Of a DNA stretch of 64,000 bases, positions 10,029 through 19,768 are shown in pieces. The translations under genes were made by a program, and so were the position numbers. A model generated the notes under the pieces. The model was not told the DNA's origin. It saw nothing but the letters and a program-made list of their open reading frames with translations, and did not search any database. The stretch spans positions 124,001 through 188,000 of the forward strand of contig JACEFZ010021792.1 of NCBI GenBank assembly GCA_014155875.1, in the 5' to 3' direction. The stretch's first letter is position 1, and each line of letters starts with the position of its first letter. This DNA is from Cepaea nemoralis (Eukaryota > Mollusca > Gastropoda > Stylommatophora > Helicidae).

Positions 10029-11357
10029 CAGTAAAACCTTGGTTTTCGTCGATAATCCGCCTGAAAACAATCGGTGAAACTAATGAAATCCGAGTAAATT
10101 ATTTCCACATGAATCAATGTAAATCCAATTAGTTTAGTTTTAGTTAGTTTTGTTTACGGATCAACATCACGGCACACAGGTTTAACCCATAAGTGCTCCT
10201 TTCTACTCCTAACTCAAGCCTGAGTCCGGAGAATCTCAGCTCAGTGCATGAACTCCGTAGCACCGGCAAGAATCCTGAAATACTTTGGGTAGATTTTTAA
10301 CTCAAAATTTTGCCCAGTTAGCGTCGTTTGGCTACTCTTTTTCAATTTCCAACTGCCAAGGGATGTTTAATGTGCGCAACAATACACACGGGCGTCCGAT
10401 CTCACTACCCAGAGACCAGGGGAAATTTTGTTACTAGAAGTCCATGTGAAAAAAATCCCGCGGGACCTCCAGCACTCGAGGAGGCGGACACCATATCTCG
10501 AGACCACTCCAATTAATTTGTTCTAGACCTTCCAAAATATATACCAAAAACACATTTTATAGAGAATAAATATAGTGTTGTATAAATATAGACTTGTCTG
10601 AACTTGCACCTTTGCGTGCCTAGTAACACTGTGTATGCCAGTGCGCCTTTTGAACTTTTCAAACCTGTCTCTGCTGGTCTTAAAATCACTAAGTACATTA
10701 GCACTCATCCCAGGCATTTTCTTAATGAGATCAGCATACAAAAGTCTGGCCTTTTCACATATGATTGCCTCCAAAACAGAATTGCCATCCAACTGGTTTT
10801 GATTTATCCAAATTAATAATAACTGTTGACATCTTCAATTGTTTGCGACCTCTGTTTTGTTAGCACATTCATGCCTTTCGCTACATTAGCTTTCCTTTAT
10901 TGCTTCCTTTTTTGCCACAATGGAACTAATCATGAATGGCGACTTCCTGTACATGCGGCTGGTTAACCCGGTCAACAAATGCCCGCAGAAGTCAGATGTG
11001 TCGGCCTAACGGCACAAGAACACAGCTCTGCTGTAAACAGGCACAACGCAATCACGTCCGAAAAAAACTCCGGATGAACGCAAAAGAAGAAGAAGTACAT
11101 ACGGCTGATTTAAGCAATCTTAATACCACTCTCGTATTTTATTATTAGTAAGTGATGCCCACACACTGAAAAACAACAAAGTGAGCAGAAGAATGTGTGG
11201 GTCCCTTTGTTTTCGCAAAATTAGCAGCGAGATCATATGTATACGCCGACGAAATCCGAGGCAACCGACGAAAACCGAGACACATTCTTCCCCGAAAAAA
11301 ATTGATGAAAACCGAAACTGATGATAACCGAAGGCAATGAAAACCAAGGTTTTACTG
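10029..11357 (-). mobile_element. Tigger-like (pogo/Tc1-mariner) DNA transposon, defective
   Basis: The ends are CAGTAAAACCTTGGTTTTC and its perfect reverse complement, with TA on each side (10027-10028 and 11358-11359), as expected for pogo/Tigger elements. Near both ends the motif CGAAAACCGA or AAAACCGA is repeated, possible transposase binding sites. The internal 1.3 kb keeps only a fragment of the transposase, so the copy is non-autonomous. CAGTAxAACCTTGGTTT-type ends are characteristic of animal Tigger families. Confidence 0.9.
10523..10792 (-). pseudogene. Tigger transposase fragment (CENP-B-like DNA-binding domain)
   Basis: This minus-strand ORF begins LEAIICEKARLLYADLIKKM and contains DFKTSRDRFEKFKRRTGIHS, the classic second helix-turn-helix of the CENP-B/Tigger transposase DNA-binding region. 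It ends after about 65 matching residues. The DDE catalytic domain that should follow is absent, which fits the short 1.3-kb element. Confidence 0.88.
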
Positions 11358-11517
11358 TACTTGTAATTTACGTCCTCAAGGACGAGAAGTCAATATTTCA
11401 GTCCAACTGACCTGTGTAGGAGTTGAACCCGCTACCTCTGTATCAGCACACCAGATGTGTAAGAATGAGCGCCCTTATCCCTTCAACCATACTGCTGATA
11501 ATTCAAAGACATCTTAC

Positions 11518-11681
11518 CATCGCGTAAAGTCAGGGAAATACTGACTCATATACACTAGAGCCAGAGCCGGATGATCTGAGATCCAAGACTCATACAACTT
11601 GTTGGCAATGGCAACACTTATGAGATAGGCACAGCGATCAGTTGCCATCCTCTTGGCTGTTGTCTCGATATCACTTACCAC
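11518..11681 (-). CDS. DHRS7: DHRS7-like SDR, coding exon 7
   Basis: This 164-bp exon starts after TTCTCCGCAG and ends at TG|GTAAGA. It encodes the C-terminal helix region: VVSDIETTAKRMATDRCAYL, then ANKLYESWISDHPALALVYM and a QYFPDFTRW end. In DHRS7 proteins this is the M-T-x-x-R-C segment followed by the aromatic C-terminal patch near the substrate pocket. It enters in phase 0 and leaves two bases of a split codon (TG), so at least one more exon must follow at lower coordinates. I could not find that exon between 1 and 11.5 kb; the Tigger-bearing SINE lies right downstream. Confidence 0.88.
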
Positions 11682-11779
11682 CTGCGGAGAACACAGCAAA
11701 CACATTAATCTATTTGTATGGCAACATATACATGATATTGGGGCTGAACTTGATACATAGGCAGAAGCACACTGGAAAT

Positions 11780-11822
11780 TTAAGAGCGGGTGCTCTTACC
11801 CATTCAGCCACATGCTCTTATC
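11780..11822 (-). mobile_element. SINE head fragment
   Basis: Reversed, this reads GAGCATGTGGCTGAATGGGTAAGAGCACCCGCTCTT, which resembles the tRNA-like 5' end of the SINE family (TGGCTGAA, then a GAGCxC stem). The body is not recognisable. It lies about 100 bp upstream of DHRS7 exon 7 in the intron. Confidence 0.45.
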
Positions 11823-11999
11823 CATTCATATCCATTATGACTTTTATCCACACTGACCTCCACACCTCCTCTATAGGACACCCCCCCCTTCCCCAGTTTT
11901 CTACAGGAAGGGGTAGCCAACCCCCAAGACGAAGCCTCCTTATCACCTTGTTCAACATGCATGAAAGGTACAGTGTTACTATTGGTGTTTGTCCATCAA

Positions 12000-12890
12000 G
12001 AATGATGATGACCATTCATTTCAGCCAGTAGGGTTGAAAGGTTGCAGCCGTCAGTTCTAAGATGGCTGGTAATGTCTATTTTGGCTTGAAATGTTCTTTG
12101 ACAATGTGGGCAAAGATTGCTTGACGTTCCAGGAGGAAGATCTCGTGCTGTGGTTTTTCTGTTCAGTCTTTTTTTCACAGCTCATGCAGTCCTGTTTGCT
12201 TCACAAGTGACTGCACCCTTGCGTAATGATGTACGCCATGAATTTCAGTCTTTGGCAGCAATCTCCCAAGTGTCGTGATGGATTCCAAAAGCTTTTAGCG
12301 AGATCTTCAGAGTGTCTTTAAAGCGTTCCCTCTGGCCACCTTGGGAGTGTTTACCACAACGCAGCTCAGCCGTAAAAAATTTGTTTAGGGAGCCTGAGAT
12401 CTGGCATGCTGAGTCAAGTGTCAAGTCCAACTTAGCTGACTCTTCATTAGTAGAGTGTGGATACTGGGCATGGTCGCTCTTTCTAGGACTTCAGTGTCTA
12501 GGACCTTGTCTTGCCATTTAATCTTCCTAAGGCAGACTGTGTGAAAGTGGTTTAATTTCCTAGCGTGTCGCTGATAAACTGTCCTAGGTTTAACAAGCAT
12601 ATAGCAATGTGGACAATACAACATGCTTTGTAGACTTTCAGCTTTGTTTGCAGGCTTATTCCGTTACTGTCCCATACATTCTTGTACAGTCTGCTAAAGG
12701 CCAGCGCTGGCCATGGATATTCTTGCATTCACTTCGACATCAACTGCAGGCAGCTTGTGACACAGTCCTGCCAAGATAGGTGAATTTGTCCACAACACTT
12801 AGTCTATGACTATTCACTTTTGATATTCAGCTCGGTGTGATTAATTCCCAGGAGCTGGCTGGTACATAACTAGTCTTCTACCAACTGTTG
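12000..12890 (-). pseudogene. Non-LTR RT C-terminal half with C2H2 finger, decayed
   Basis: Reading the minus strand from 12890, frame fragments show a [13 protein letters not shown] block (about 12620-12660), then [36 protein letters not shown] and LRCGKHSQGGQRERFKDTLK, and finally a C2H2 finger (CPHCQRTFQAKIDITSHLR, 12060-12120). This is the standard order downstream of the RT core in an abundant invertebrate non-LTR group. It is related to, but distinct from, the copy at 2330-2837. Frames change repeatedly. It occupies the intron between exons 7 and 6. Confidence 0.72.
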
Positions 12891-13011
12891 CTATTATTTG
12901 CTTCAAGGATCCCAGTAACAGAGGGTGGAATGCTTGTTCCTTAGAACTAATCTCAATCCACTTTGATGTACAGAAACTGTCAAACCAGAAGGTATTGTGC
13001 TTTCAAACTTA

Positions 13012-13125
13012 TTTTCATCATCTCATCATGTTCCTCTTGTACCGTGCGGTGTCGAGGTGAAGTATAAACAATGGGAGAGTGCCCGCTTATGGGCTTCATG
13101 TATCGAGATTCCCATGGACTCTGCT
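13012..13125 (-). mobile_element. 3' end of an RTE-like element
   Basis: The reverse complement of the RTE end seen at 41970-42095: CATGGGAATCTCGATACATG, GAAGCCCATAAGCGGGCACT, CACCTCGACACCGCACGGTA, then CATGATGAGATGATGA. It begins within 80 bp of DHRS7 exon 6 and makes the exon's minus-strand ORF run on artificially past the real splice donor. Confidence 0.75.
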
Positions 13126-13206
13126 TTTCCCCCGTCATCGTTTTTGTGGCACTTGCTTTAACACTGCCAAAAGCTGACCTAACATTGACAAAGGTGGGTA
13201 TTTTAC

Positions 13207-13326
13207 CTCTCCCGGTTTTCCTGATGCAAGTGCCCGAGAAATGTTGGAGACTACAGGTCCTGGACACACTAGGGTCACGTCAATATTATGTTCACCCATT
13301 TCTGTACGAAGACTTTCAAAGTAACC
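13207..13326 (-). CDS. DHRS7: DHRS7-like SDR, coding exon 6
   Basis: This exon of exactly 40 codons (120 bp, phase 0 at both ends) lies between CTCATTTCAG and GAG|GTAAAA. It encodes GYFESLRTEMGEHNIDVTLV followed by CPGPVVSNIS and ALASGKPGE. CPGPV is the conserved turn after the substrate-binding strand in classical SDRs, positioned after YxxxK as it should be. The open frame continues past the donor into intron sequence (KYPPLSML...), so read-through would add non-homologous residues; I prefer the GT at 13206-13205. Confidence 0.9.
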
Positions 13327-13369
13327 CTGAAATGAGAAAAAAAAAACCATGCACACAAATACTAACATA

Positions 13370-13755
13370 AATAACTATGCTTGGCATCTTGCGTCTTGAT
13401 AGACAATAGTTTGTTACATTGTGCTTAAAAAATGGCATAATAACTACAACGAATGGCAGGTAGCGAATGTGATTGATCAGACAAATTTGACTGGAAAATG
13501 TTCGTCCACAATGGAAGCATGTGAACATATGGTCATGTCCACCATCACGCACCTTCTCACATCTCACAGGCTCAAGGTGTGACCTATCTGCAATAATTTT
13601 CTCCTTTGTCTTCATTCTATTTCTAATCTTTGCCCTCCATGCAACTTGATCATCTGCGACTTGCTTCCAAGGTGCAAAAATCAATGCCTGTGTCAGTCAT
13701 GTCCTGCTTACACACATCTTTGTACCGTAGTAGAGGTCAACCCCAGCCTGTTCAT
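13370..13755 (-). pseudogene. Zinc-finger non-LTR element, 3' end
   Basis: The minus strand encodes RPLLRYKDVCKQDMTDTGID, then WKQVADDQVAWRAKIRNRMK, and a C2H2 finger (FTCFHCGRTFSSQICLINH). It then enters the same 3' UTR as the copy at 2838-2945 (CAAGACGCAAGATGCCAAG at the 3' end). It aligns well with 2560-2900 on the plus strand, so both belong to one family. It lies about 45 bp from the exon 6 acceptor, in the intron. Confidence 0.78.
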
Positions 13756-14285
13756 TACCTGCACTCCCGCATGACCAGGGCAGAAAATCCATACAATTCT
13801 CACAATCTGTGACCTCTGAAGCGAGGCAAGCCATTCTACATGAAACATTCCTTTCTCCACCTTACTAAACACTCTTTGAGTTCTTAATGAATGCAAGGTG
13901 TGTTGTAGTGGTCACCTCTAACCAACGGAAGGCCGCTGTGACTGCTTCCACCTCCATTCTCCAGCTGGAGGTCGTAGTCTTATACTGGGTTTGGCCCCAT
14001 CATAGGGCTAGGAATGTTTCACAGAACCACTGGTAAATGAATGGTATCTCATGCCTCCATGATCACTTGAGTAGTGAGAATGGATACCCTGCTTCTCGTA
14101 TAAGGGTGAAAAATAGGAGGTCCAGTCTGCAACCTGCACATGTTGCAAACCCCCAAGGCAGTTTGAAATCTCAGAGGAGACGATAAGGCCACTACTCTGG
14201 CAAAATCCCTAGGGAAGAATACCTACCCATCGGCAGACTTAGACCATTACCATTACCTAGGATGGGATCTGTCTAGAGGAAGCAA
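13756..14285 (-). repeat. Repeat family T fragment
   Basis: About 13925-14240 parallels 4720-5010, with shared blocks GGAGGTCC, GTTTGAAATCTCAGAGGAGA-like and AAGGCCACTxCTxTGxCAAAA in the same order. No coding potential survives. The strand of the parent element is uncertain. Confidence 0.5.
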
Positions 14286-14451
14286 ACAGTGTTAAATTTA
14301 GTTCTTTGCTCAAGAAATCACCATCAGATGCTTCAGAAAGCAGAACAGTTAAAAGGGAAATGTACATTAATATTCTTCGTCACCTAAGCAAGAATGCAAG
14401 CTGAAGTCTGACGTCTGAGATCCATAACTAGGTGTGATGCACTCTCCTCAA

Positions 14452-14563
14452 AAAAGAAGAAGAAGATGAAGACGAAGATGAAGACAAAGATGAAGAAGAA
14501 GGAGAAGGTGAAGATTAAGCAGAAGAAGAAGCAGAAGAAGAAGAAGAAGAAGAAGAAGAAGAA

Positions 14564-14595
<32 letters not shown>

Positions 14596-14619
14596 AAAAG
14601 AAGAGGAAGAAGAAGATTT
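14452..14619. repeat. (GAA)n polypurine tract
   Basis: About 165 bases are almost pure purine on the plus strand, with an uninterrupted GAA core (14520-14590) flanked by GAAGAT and GAAGAG variants. It lies about 50 bp inside the intron downstream of DHRS7 exon 5. The ORFs on both strands are simple-repeat artefacts. Confidence 0.95.
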
Positions 14620-14670
14620 TCACTGTCTTTAATGACATGACAGAACGATGAAATAAAAGTAAATACTCAC

Positions 14671-14717
14671 ATGAATGGCATGTTTAGATCCAGTGTATGA
14701 TCTATAGGTAGGTGATC
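14671..14717 (-). CDS. DHRS7: DHRS7-like SDR, coding exon 5 (catalytic YxxxK)
   Basis: This 47-bp micro-exon was found by following the splice phase. The acceptor is CAG at 14720-14718 and the donor is CAT|GTGAGT. With the one base left over from exon 4 it encodes GSPTYRSYTGSKHAIH. It supplies the catalytic Tyr and Lys (YTGSK) that every classical SDR needs, and it joins exactly to GYFESL in exon 6, as in DHRS7 proteins (YCASKHAL-R-GFF in vertebrates). Exon lengths 193+47 bring the phase back to 0, which supports the call. It is too short to appear as an ORF. Confidence 0.9.
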
Positions 14718-14894
14718 CTGTTGATATCAAAGAGTGTGTTTACATAATCATCAATTTGAATATGTCTATCACTACACAAAAAATATGAATAAAATTATTA
14801 CGTTTTAAGACCATGTCTCAAAGTCAGTGTACAAACAATATTTGTGACAAATTTCCGCTGCCTCCTCCTTCACATACCATCCGATGTCAACTTG

Positions 14895-15020
14895 AATATA
14901 TTTAAAGAGGACCATTAGTATTGGGAATCTTCGCTGACTGTTACAGTTGAGCACAGAGCACGTATGGAAATGACCCGAGTGCTGTGATATCGGCTCTTTA
15001 CTCAACTCAAAATATTTAAA
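14895..15020. repeat. Repeat U, first copy
   Basis: CCATTAGTATTGGGAATCTT through GTGCTGTGATATCGGCTCTT and ACTCAACTCAA is matched at 28795-28910 with about 15-20% difference by eye. The two copies have the same orientation and lie in two different introns of the same gene. The family is unknown. Confidence 0.65.
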
Positions 15021-15129
15021 GAAAGCAGCAATCAACTTTAAGTAGTTGACTTCTCCAAAGAGTGTATGCTCAATGAAGCTAGAACAGGCAAATAGTGTTT
15101 GCTCTATTTTTCTTACCCAGGATAAGATC

Positions 15130-15996
15130 TCTTCTCCCTATATAGCGAAGTAATAATGAGAGAGATCAAAGAGATGCCAGGAATACTAGTTGGAGGTTAT
15201 AATATAAATAATATACGCTATGCAGATGACACAGTATTGGTGGCAGATAAATCAACAGACATACAACAATTGTTGGACACTGTAGTAACAGAGAGTGCAA
15301 GGAAAGGACTCTCCTTGAATATCAAGAAAACAGTAACAATGGTGATATCAAAGAAAATGGTGACACCAAAATGTGACATAGAAATAGAAGGAAAAATTCT
15401 TAACCAAGTGGATAATTTTAGATACCTAGGGACATTTATAACATCAGATGGAAGATGTACAACAGAGATTAGGAGCAGAATAGGGCAGAGTATCTTGAAG
15501 AGTATCTTGTGCAATAGGTCACTATCACTAAGTGTAAGAAAGAGAGTGCTGAAATGCTATGTAGAACCAGTTTTGCTGTATGGCAGTGAATCTTGGAATG
15601 TAAATGAACAAATTAAGAAGAAATTAGAAGCAACAGAGATGTGGTTCCTGAGACGAATGTTGAGAATTCCTTGGACTGCCAGAGTAACTAACGACGACTG
15701 CCTGAAACAGGCTAATGAAACTAGAACACTATATACAACAATAAGAAAGAGACAAACAGCTTTCTTTGGTCATGTAATGAGAAGAGAGGCATTGGAGAAC
15801 ATCGTGACAACTGGAAGGATCAAGGGGAAGAGAGGCAGAGGCAGACCAAGAGAAATGATGCTGGATGGATTGAGACGGTGGCACGGAGGAATATCAGCAG
15901 CAGAGTTGATCCAGAAAACCAAAGACCGAGATCTGTGGAGAGCCATGAACGCCTACGCCAGCTGGCAGGGCCCTTGATGATGATGATGATGAGGAT
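15130..15996 (+). mobile_element. RTE-like non-LTR element, 5'-truncated, with open RT C-terminal half
   Basis: An uninterrupted 273-codon frame (15156-15977) starts just before RYADDTVLVAD, so the catalytic YADD box is present but the upstream fingers and endonuclease are lost. It continues with NFRYLGTFITSDGRC, VEPVLLYGSESW, FLRRMLRIPW, FFGHVMRREALENIVTTG, GKRGRGRPREM and DRDLWRAMNAYA. The stop codon is the first TGA of a (TGATGA)n tail at 15976-15996. A microsatellite tail in place of poly(A) and this motif set indicate the RTE group. The open frame suggests a fairly young insertion. It sits in the intron between exons 5 and 4. Confidence 0.85.
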
Positions 15997-16203
15997 ACTC
16001 TGCAGCCAATTTGAAGTTGTAATTAAAAAATTCTATAGTTAACAGTTCCTATCTTCAGCTTTATGTAACAGATAGTATGTGAGTCCATATGTCATTTGTG
16101 AAGTTTGTAGATTATTATTTGCTCACTTCCTGCTTGTTATTAAGATAACTTGCTTGCTTACAAATTGTCCAGCATTTACATCCATGGCAATATTCTATTA
16201 TAT

Positions 16204-16402
16204 TAACCGATCAAATGCCATGGGATGATCAACTGCCTTAAGCGACTTCCCGTATTTGCCATGGGCTCATATATTGCCAAAATGTTGTCATTGTGCTATT
16301 TTAACAACTTTTAAGTCAAAACTATAACATACTCCTACATCCCATTTTCCGCCATTCATTTTTGTTTGGTCCAAACCTACTTTTTGTTTGGCACTGAGTC
16401 TG
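16204..16402 (+). repeat. Repeat V, first copy
   Basis: Matched at 43124-43345: ATGCCATGGG, CGACTTCCCGTATTT, AAATGTTGTCATTG, then CATTTTTGTTTGGTCCAAAC and TTGTTTGGCA. The 3' end (TGTTTGGCACTGAxTC) is also seen alone at about 56038-56055, and reversed near 29285. Non-coding. The shared 3' end with variable 5' length suggests a retrotransposed element. Confidence 0.7.
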
Positions 16403-16461
16403 TTAAAAACATGAGAACAAAATTTATGTGTAAATTAGAAAGAACAGAAACAAATACTCAC

Positions 16462-16654
16462 CAATCTTTCCTGCCACACTGCTGACAACAACAACCTGAC
16501 CCTGCTTCCGCTGTATCATGTGTGGCAGCACCTCCTGAGTCAGTGACACAGGTCCCAGAACGTTGATTTCAAACAGCTCACGGTCGACCCTCAAGTCAAC
16601 ATCCAACCACATAGCTCGCTGACCTCGGCCAGCATTGTTCACAAGAATATCTAT
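16462..16654 (-). CDS. DHRS7: DHRS7-like SDR, coding exon 4
   Basis: This 193-bp exon runs from AATCCTCAG to GATTG|GTGAGT. It encodes IDILVNNAGRGQRAMWLDVD, then DRELFEINVLGPVSLTQEVL, PHMIQRKQGQ and VVVVSSVAGKIG. NNAG is the classical SDR central-sheet motif, the asparagine of INVLG belongs to the catalytic tetrad, and the second serine of VSSVAG is the catalytic serine. It enters in phase 0 and leaves in phase 1. The glycine after NNAG is the position that differs between DHRS7 and other families, so the family call rests on overall pattern rather than this motif. Confidence 0.93.
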
Positions 16655-16689
16655 CTGAGGATTATAGGATGTACGACATGCTTATGGTT

Positions 16690-16886
16690 TTTGTTTAGTC
16701 ATCTGAGTGTAAAGATAGCCTCATGTTACCTGAGTGTAAAGACAGTCTCATGTCATGAGTATACAGATTGTTTTCATGTCATTTGAGTGTAAAGACAATC
16801 TCATGTCATCTGAGTGTAAAGACAGTCTCGTCATCTGAGTGTAAAATCAGTATCATGTCATCCGAGTGTAACGACAGTCTCATGGG
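16690..16886. repeat. Short tandem repeat, unit about 28-31 bp
   Basis: Seven degenerate units of TCATCTGAGTGTAAAGACAG with TCTCATG between them. Individual units vary by deletion (one lacks ATGTCATC). It begins about 35 bp upstream of the exon 4 acceptor, in the intron. Confidence 0.9.
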
Positions 16887-17225
16887 GGATACTATCATTG
16901 AGGTGTGATGTGTTCAGACCTCACATATCCTAATAAATTTGAGTAAAGGAACTTTCTCCATGCCTGGAGGTGTACTGAATATTTGGTGGCAGCCCCACAT
17001 TTTTATGCACCAACTGGCACTTGGAAACCATGGTAGTGACCAGTGGTCATAGGTTTCAATCTCCATTGAGGTGGCTTTTAAAATCTGACCTCCCATGACA
17101 ACCCTTCCTAAAGTGGATACCAGAAAATATTTTAGGAAGTAAAAGTAGCTGGCCTGATCGTGGCCACATTTTCCACCGTGTGGACGGATCAAACAAAAAA
17201 TGTAAAAAGAAGTCAGGCACTTACG
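16887..17225. other. Intron sequence, nothing recognised
   Basis: A 92-codon minus-strand ORF (17192-16914) has no recognisable motif and no splice-supported role. I see no other feature before the LTR element insertion site. Confidence 0.4.
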
Positions 17226-17230
17226 CTACC

Positions 17231-19447
17231 TGTGACGGGATGAGTCTAGATCCCTATGCAAACACCACCACTACTACGTTAGTGGAATTCCTAATTTACA
17301 TTCTGGATTTAGTAGGCAGCTAAATTACTAATAATGACGTCATATTAGCGACGCAGACATTTGCTGCACTAAAACTACACACTGTACTATTGGGGACAGC
17401 ATATATTTTCACGTCATCAAATGATGTCACAAGGGAAATCCCCTGTTTTACTACCCTTATCATTAATACCAAGTATATGGCCGTCACTCCCTAGCAACGG
17501 GAAAACAGCGATATGCTAATAGTACGGCTGCACCGGAAATTGTGACTAACCACTTCCGGCCGGTTCACAATGACTATAGCTGCTGTGCTAAGCAGACCTT
17601 GCATGAGATGAGCTGCCATATCCAGTTGCATCCTTGGTAGATTATACCAAAACCGATCTTTATTGCTGCAATAAGACTGGGGGTGAGTGTAGTAACATAA
17701 TAATTACGATTATAGTAAGAAGTGTGTACACATTTATATTCTAATATTGGGAAAACCCAAAACTTTCCCGACCATGTATATTTATGAAACGTGGTATTGG
17801 AAAGGGGAGACATTGAGAGAAAACATGTGAGGCCTAGATATATTTATAGATAAAAATATATAGATATAATGTATAAACCTTACTGATTATTTTCATATGC
17901 ATTTTGTGAATGTATTTACGTGTATATTTTGTTGAAAATATGATAACATGATTTTGCCATGTGGGCAGAAGTAGAAGAGACATGTGGAACATGATTCTCA
18001 CATGCCAGCAATATTACTAGGCGATTTATATTCAAACATAAATTTGCTTACCCCTGATTCACCGCCATGCTGAACTACACGACACTGACGGTCATAGGTT
18101 CAAAGCAAATACTATGTGGTGAGGAATCAGAATTTGGGGAGTAAATAACTCAACAAGGGATAACTGAGACATCCTAAAGCCCAATGCCTGGAATATCTCA
18201 GCCCTCTTGCTTGCCTGCTGGCCTTCTTATCTTTTAGCTCGTATATTCTGTGGGGTATACCTCACGACTTCATGGCGACACTTGATTGCTTTATGCCTAA
18301 TGATTGATGTGGGATTAGGTTGAATTATTGTTGGCCCTTCCTTAGCTATCTAGGGAAACATCCTGGCTGCCCAGGACTTCCTCACCATGGTGTTAAGGAA
18401 TACACCAGTAATTATTGCATATGAGTCACTTCAAGTTTTACAACCATGTACATTTTGTAATGCCTTTTTTCAAACAAAGATTTGTCTACATGTTCTACTC
18501 CAATGGACCATGTGGTCTTAGAATGTGTCCACTTCTGGACCCTTTTTCACCTTGTATCATCATGTCATACAAGGTATAGCCAAGCTGATAAGAACTATTG
18601 GCCTTTGCTTTTGATACAGAATAGCAGAGAGGAATTGTTTTATTCCTGTTCTGCATCTGACACATACACAACAGACACACAACACCAACACTCAGACACA
18701 TTGTTATTGTCAAGACACTAAGGAGTCTGCAACTGTTTGTTTGATTTAAGGAGCCTCGCTGCTGATACTGCTGACACCTAACCGGTCCGGTTACCGAAAC
18801 TTTGAGCCACCAACTAGTGGAGACGGAACCTGGAATCCGGAGGAGCATCGTACACCTGTCGAATGCCAGGGTCGACTCCAAGACATAATACAACCGAAAG
18901 CCAGCACTATTCCTAACAGAGATCAGATTGTCTCAGGTGACTCTGTGTCTACATGTGTTCTGAGTGTGTCACTGTCTGGATGGTGTGAATGATGATATGC
19001 GATCTAGCTAAGCATCAGAAAACTGTTTTATTTTTGTACCTGTAACATAATTGTAACTGTCATAGTTCACCACTTGAACGACAATTTTCATTATCTCTTT
19101 TACTATTAAAGAGTATTATTGTTTTATACTTGTACCCACGTACTCCCTTCGTGATCATTTGAACGCAAGGCGTGCGCGTGAGTGCGTGAAAGTATTTAAA
19201 ACAGGGGGCTTCATCATAATGACGAAGGATCACCGACAGATAAACTAGACATTCGTGTTAGGTCTTCCTACATACACGAGTGTTCTTCACCTTCTGCCTT
19301 TGTCTACCAAGTGAATCCCAGTCTCTTCTATCGGGACCATCCCTTTAGACATTCTTATAACGAGCCATAATTTCTAGAGACTGTCGGCAAACTCTTGGAT
19401 AGGGATTTCTGTCTATTTCAATAGAAACACCCTAACGGTCGGTGACA
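17231..19447 (+). repeat. 5' LTR of the gag-only element
   Basis: A 2217-bp repeat, long for a Gypsy LTR. It begins TGTGACGGGATGAG and ends CGGTGACA. An ATTAAA at about 19104, some 340 bp before the end, could serve as polyadenylation signal. Two ORFs (minus 18893-18495 and plus 18482-18721) are also found in the 3' LTR and carry no known motif; I do not call them genes. Confidence 0.95.
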
Positions 19448-19451
19448 ACTG

Positions 19452-19469
19452 TGGTCTCGGTCCGGGATC
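19452..19469 (+). promoter_or_regulatory. Putative primer-binding site
   Basis: TGGTCTCGGTCCGGGATC starts four bases after the 5' LTR, the position where a tRNA 3' end (…CCA) pairs to prime minus-strand synthesis. I cannot name the tRNA with confidence. Confidence 0.5.
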
Positions 19470-19768
19470 TACCCACCTAATTAGAAATATTTCTAATAAA
19501 TTGTGTTACTTGGTACAAAAATTTTTTTTTCTCATCTCAGTAATGTGTAGAGTAGTTTAGGAAACTCTGTAATTAGTTGTTTCCATTCGATTGAGAGAGT
19601 GAAAGTGTGTTTTGTATCATTGTTTGTACTAACCATTTTTGTGTATGTACTAATAAGATTTGTAAATTATTGCAATTGTATTAGTATAACTTGAATTGGG
19701 AAGTAGTATAATATTGATATAGAAATTGTAGTCCACTGATCACTCACCCTCTCAGTCAAAACTCAGTC

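Larger units (their letters stand above)
9969..11505 (-). mobile_element. SINE copy C, reversed and split by a Tigger-like transposon
   Basis: Positions 9969-10028 match the reverse complement of the SINE body as seen at 54000-54040 (ACCAGTGTC, GAACCCACTTC, ACTTCTGA). Positions 11358-11505 continue with TGTAATTTACGTCC, GACGAGAAGTCAA, the reversed B-box GAGTTGAACCC and the tRNA-like head. The break is exactly at a TA duplicated on both sides of the transposon. The SINE therefore predates the transposon, and its minus-strand orientation matches the DHRS7 gene downstream of exon 7. Confidence 0.8.

Noticed and set aside
13135..13206. Extension of DHRS7 exon 6 through the donor (KYPPLSMLGQLLAVLK)
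   Set aside because: A good GTAAAA donor at 13206 and exact phase with exon 7 make read-through unnecessary; the extension does not resemble the family.
14384..14651. Polylysine and polyphenylalanine ORFs
   Set aside because: Artefacts of the GAA/TTC tract.
18495..18893. 132-codon minus-strand ORF present in both 2.2-kb LTRs (also 23049-23447)
   Set aside because: Conserved only because the LTRs are near-identical copies. No motif, and one difference is already non-synonymous.
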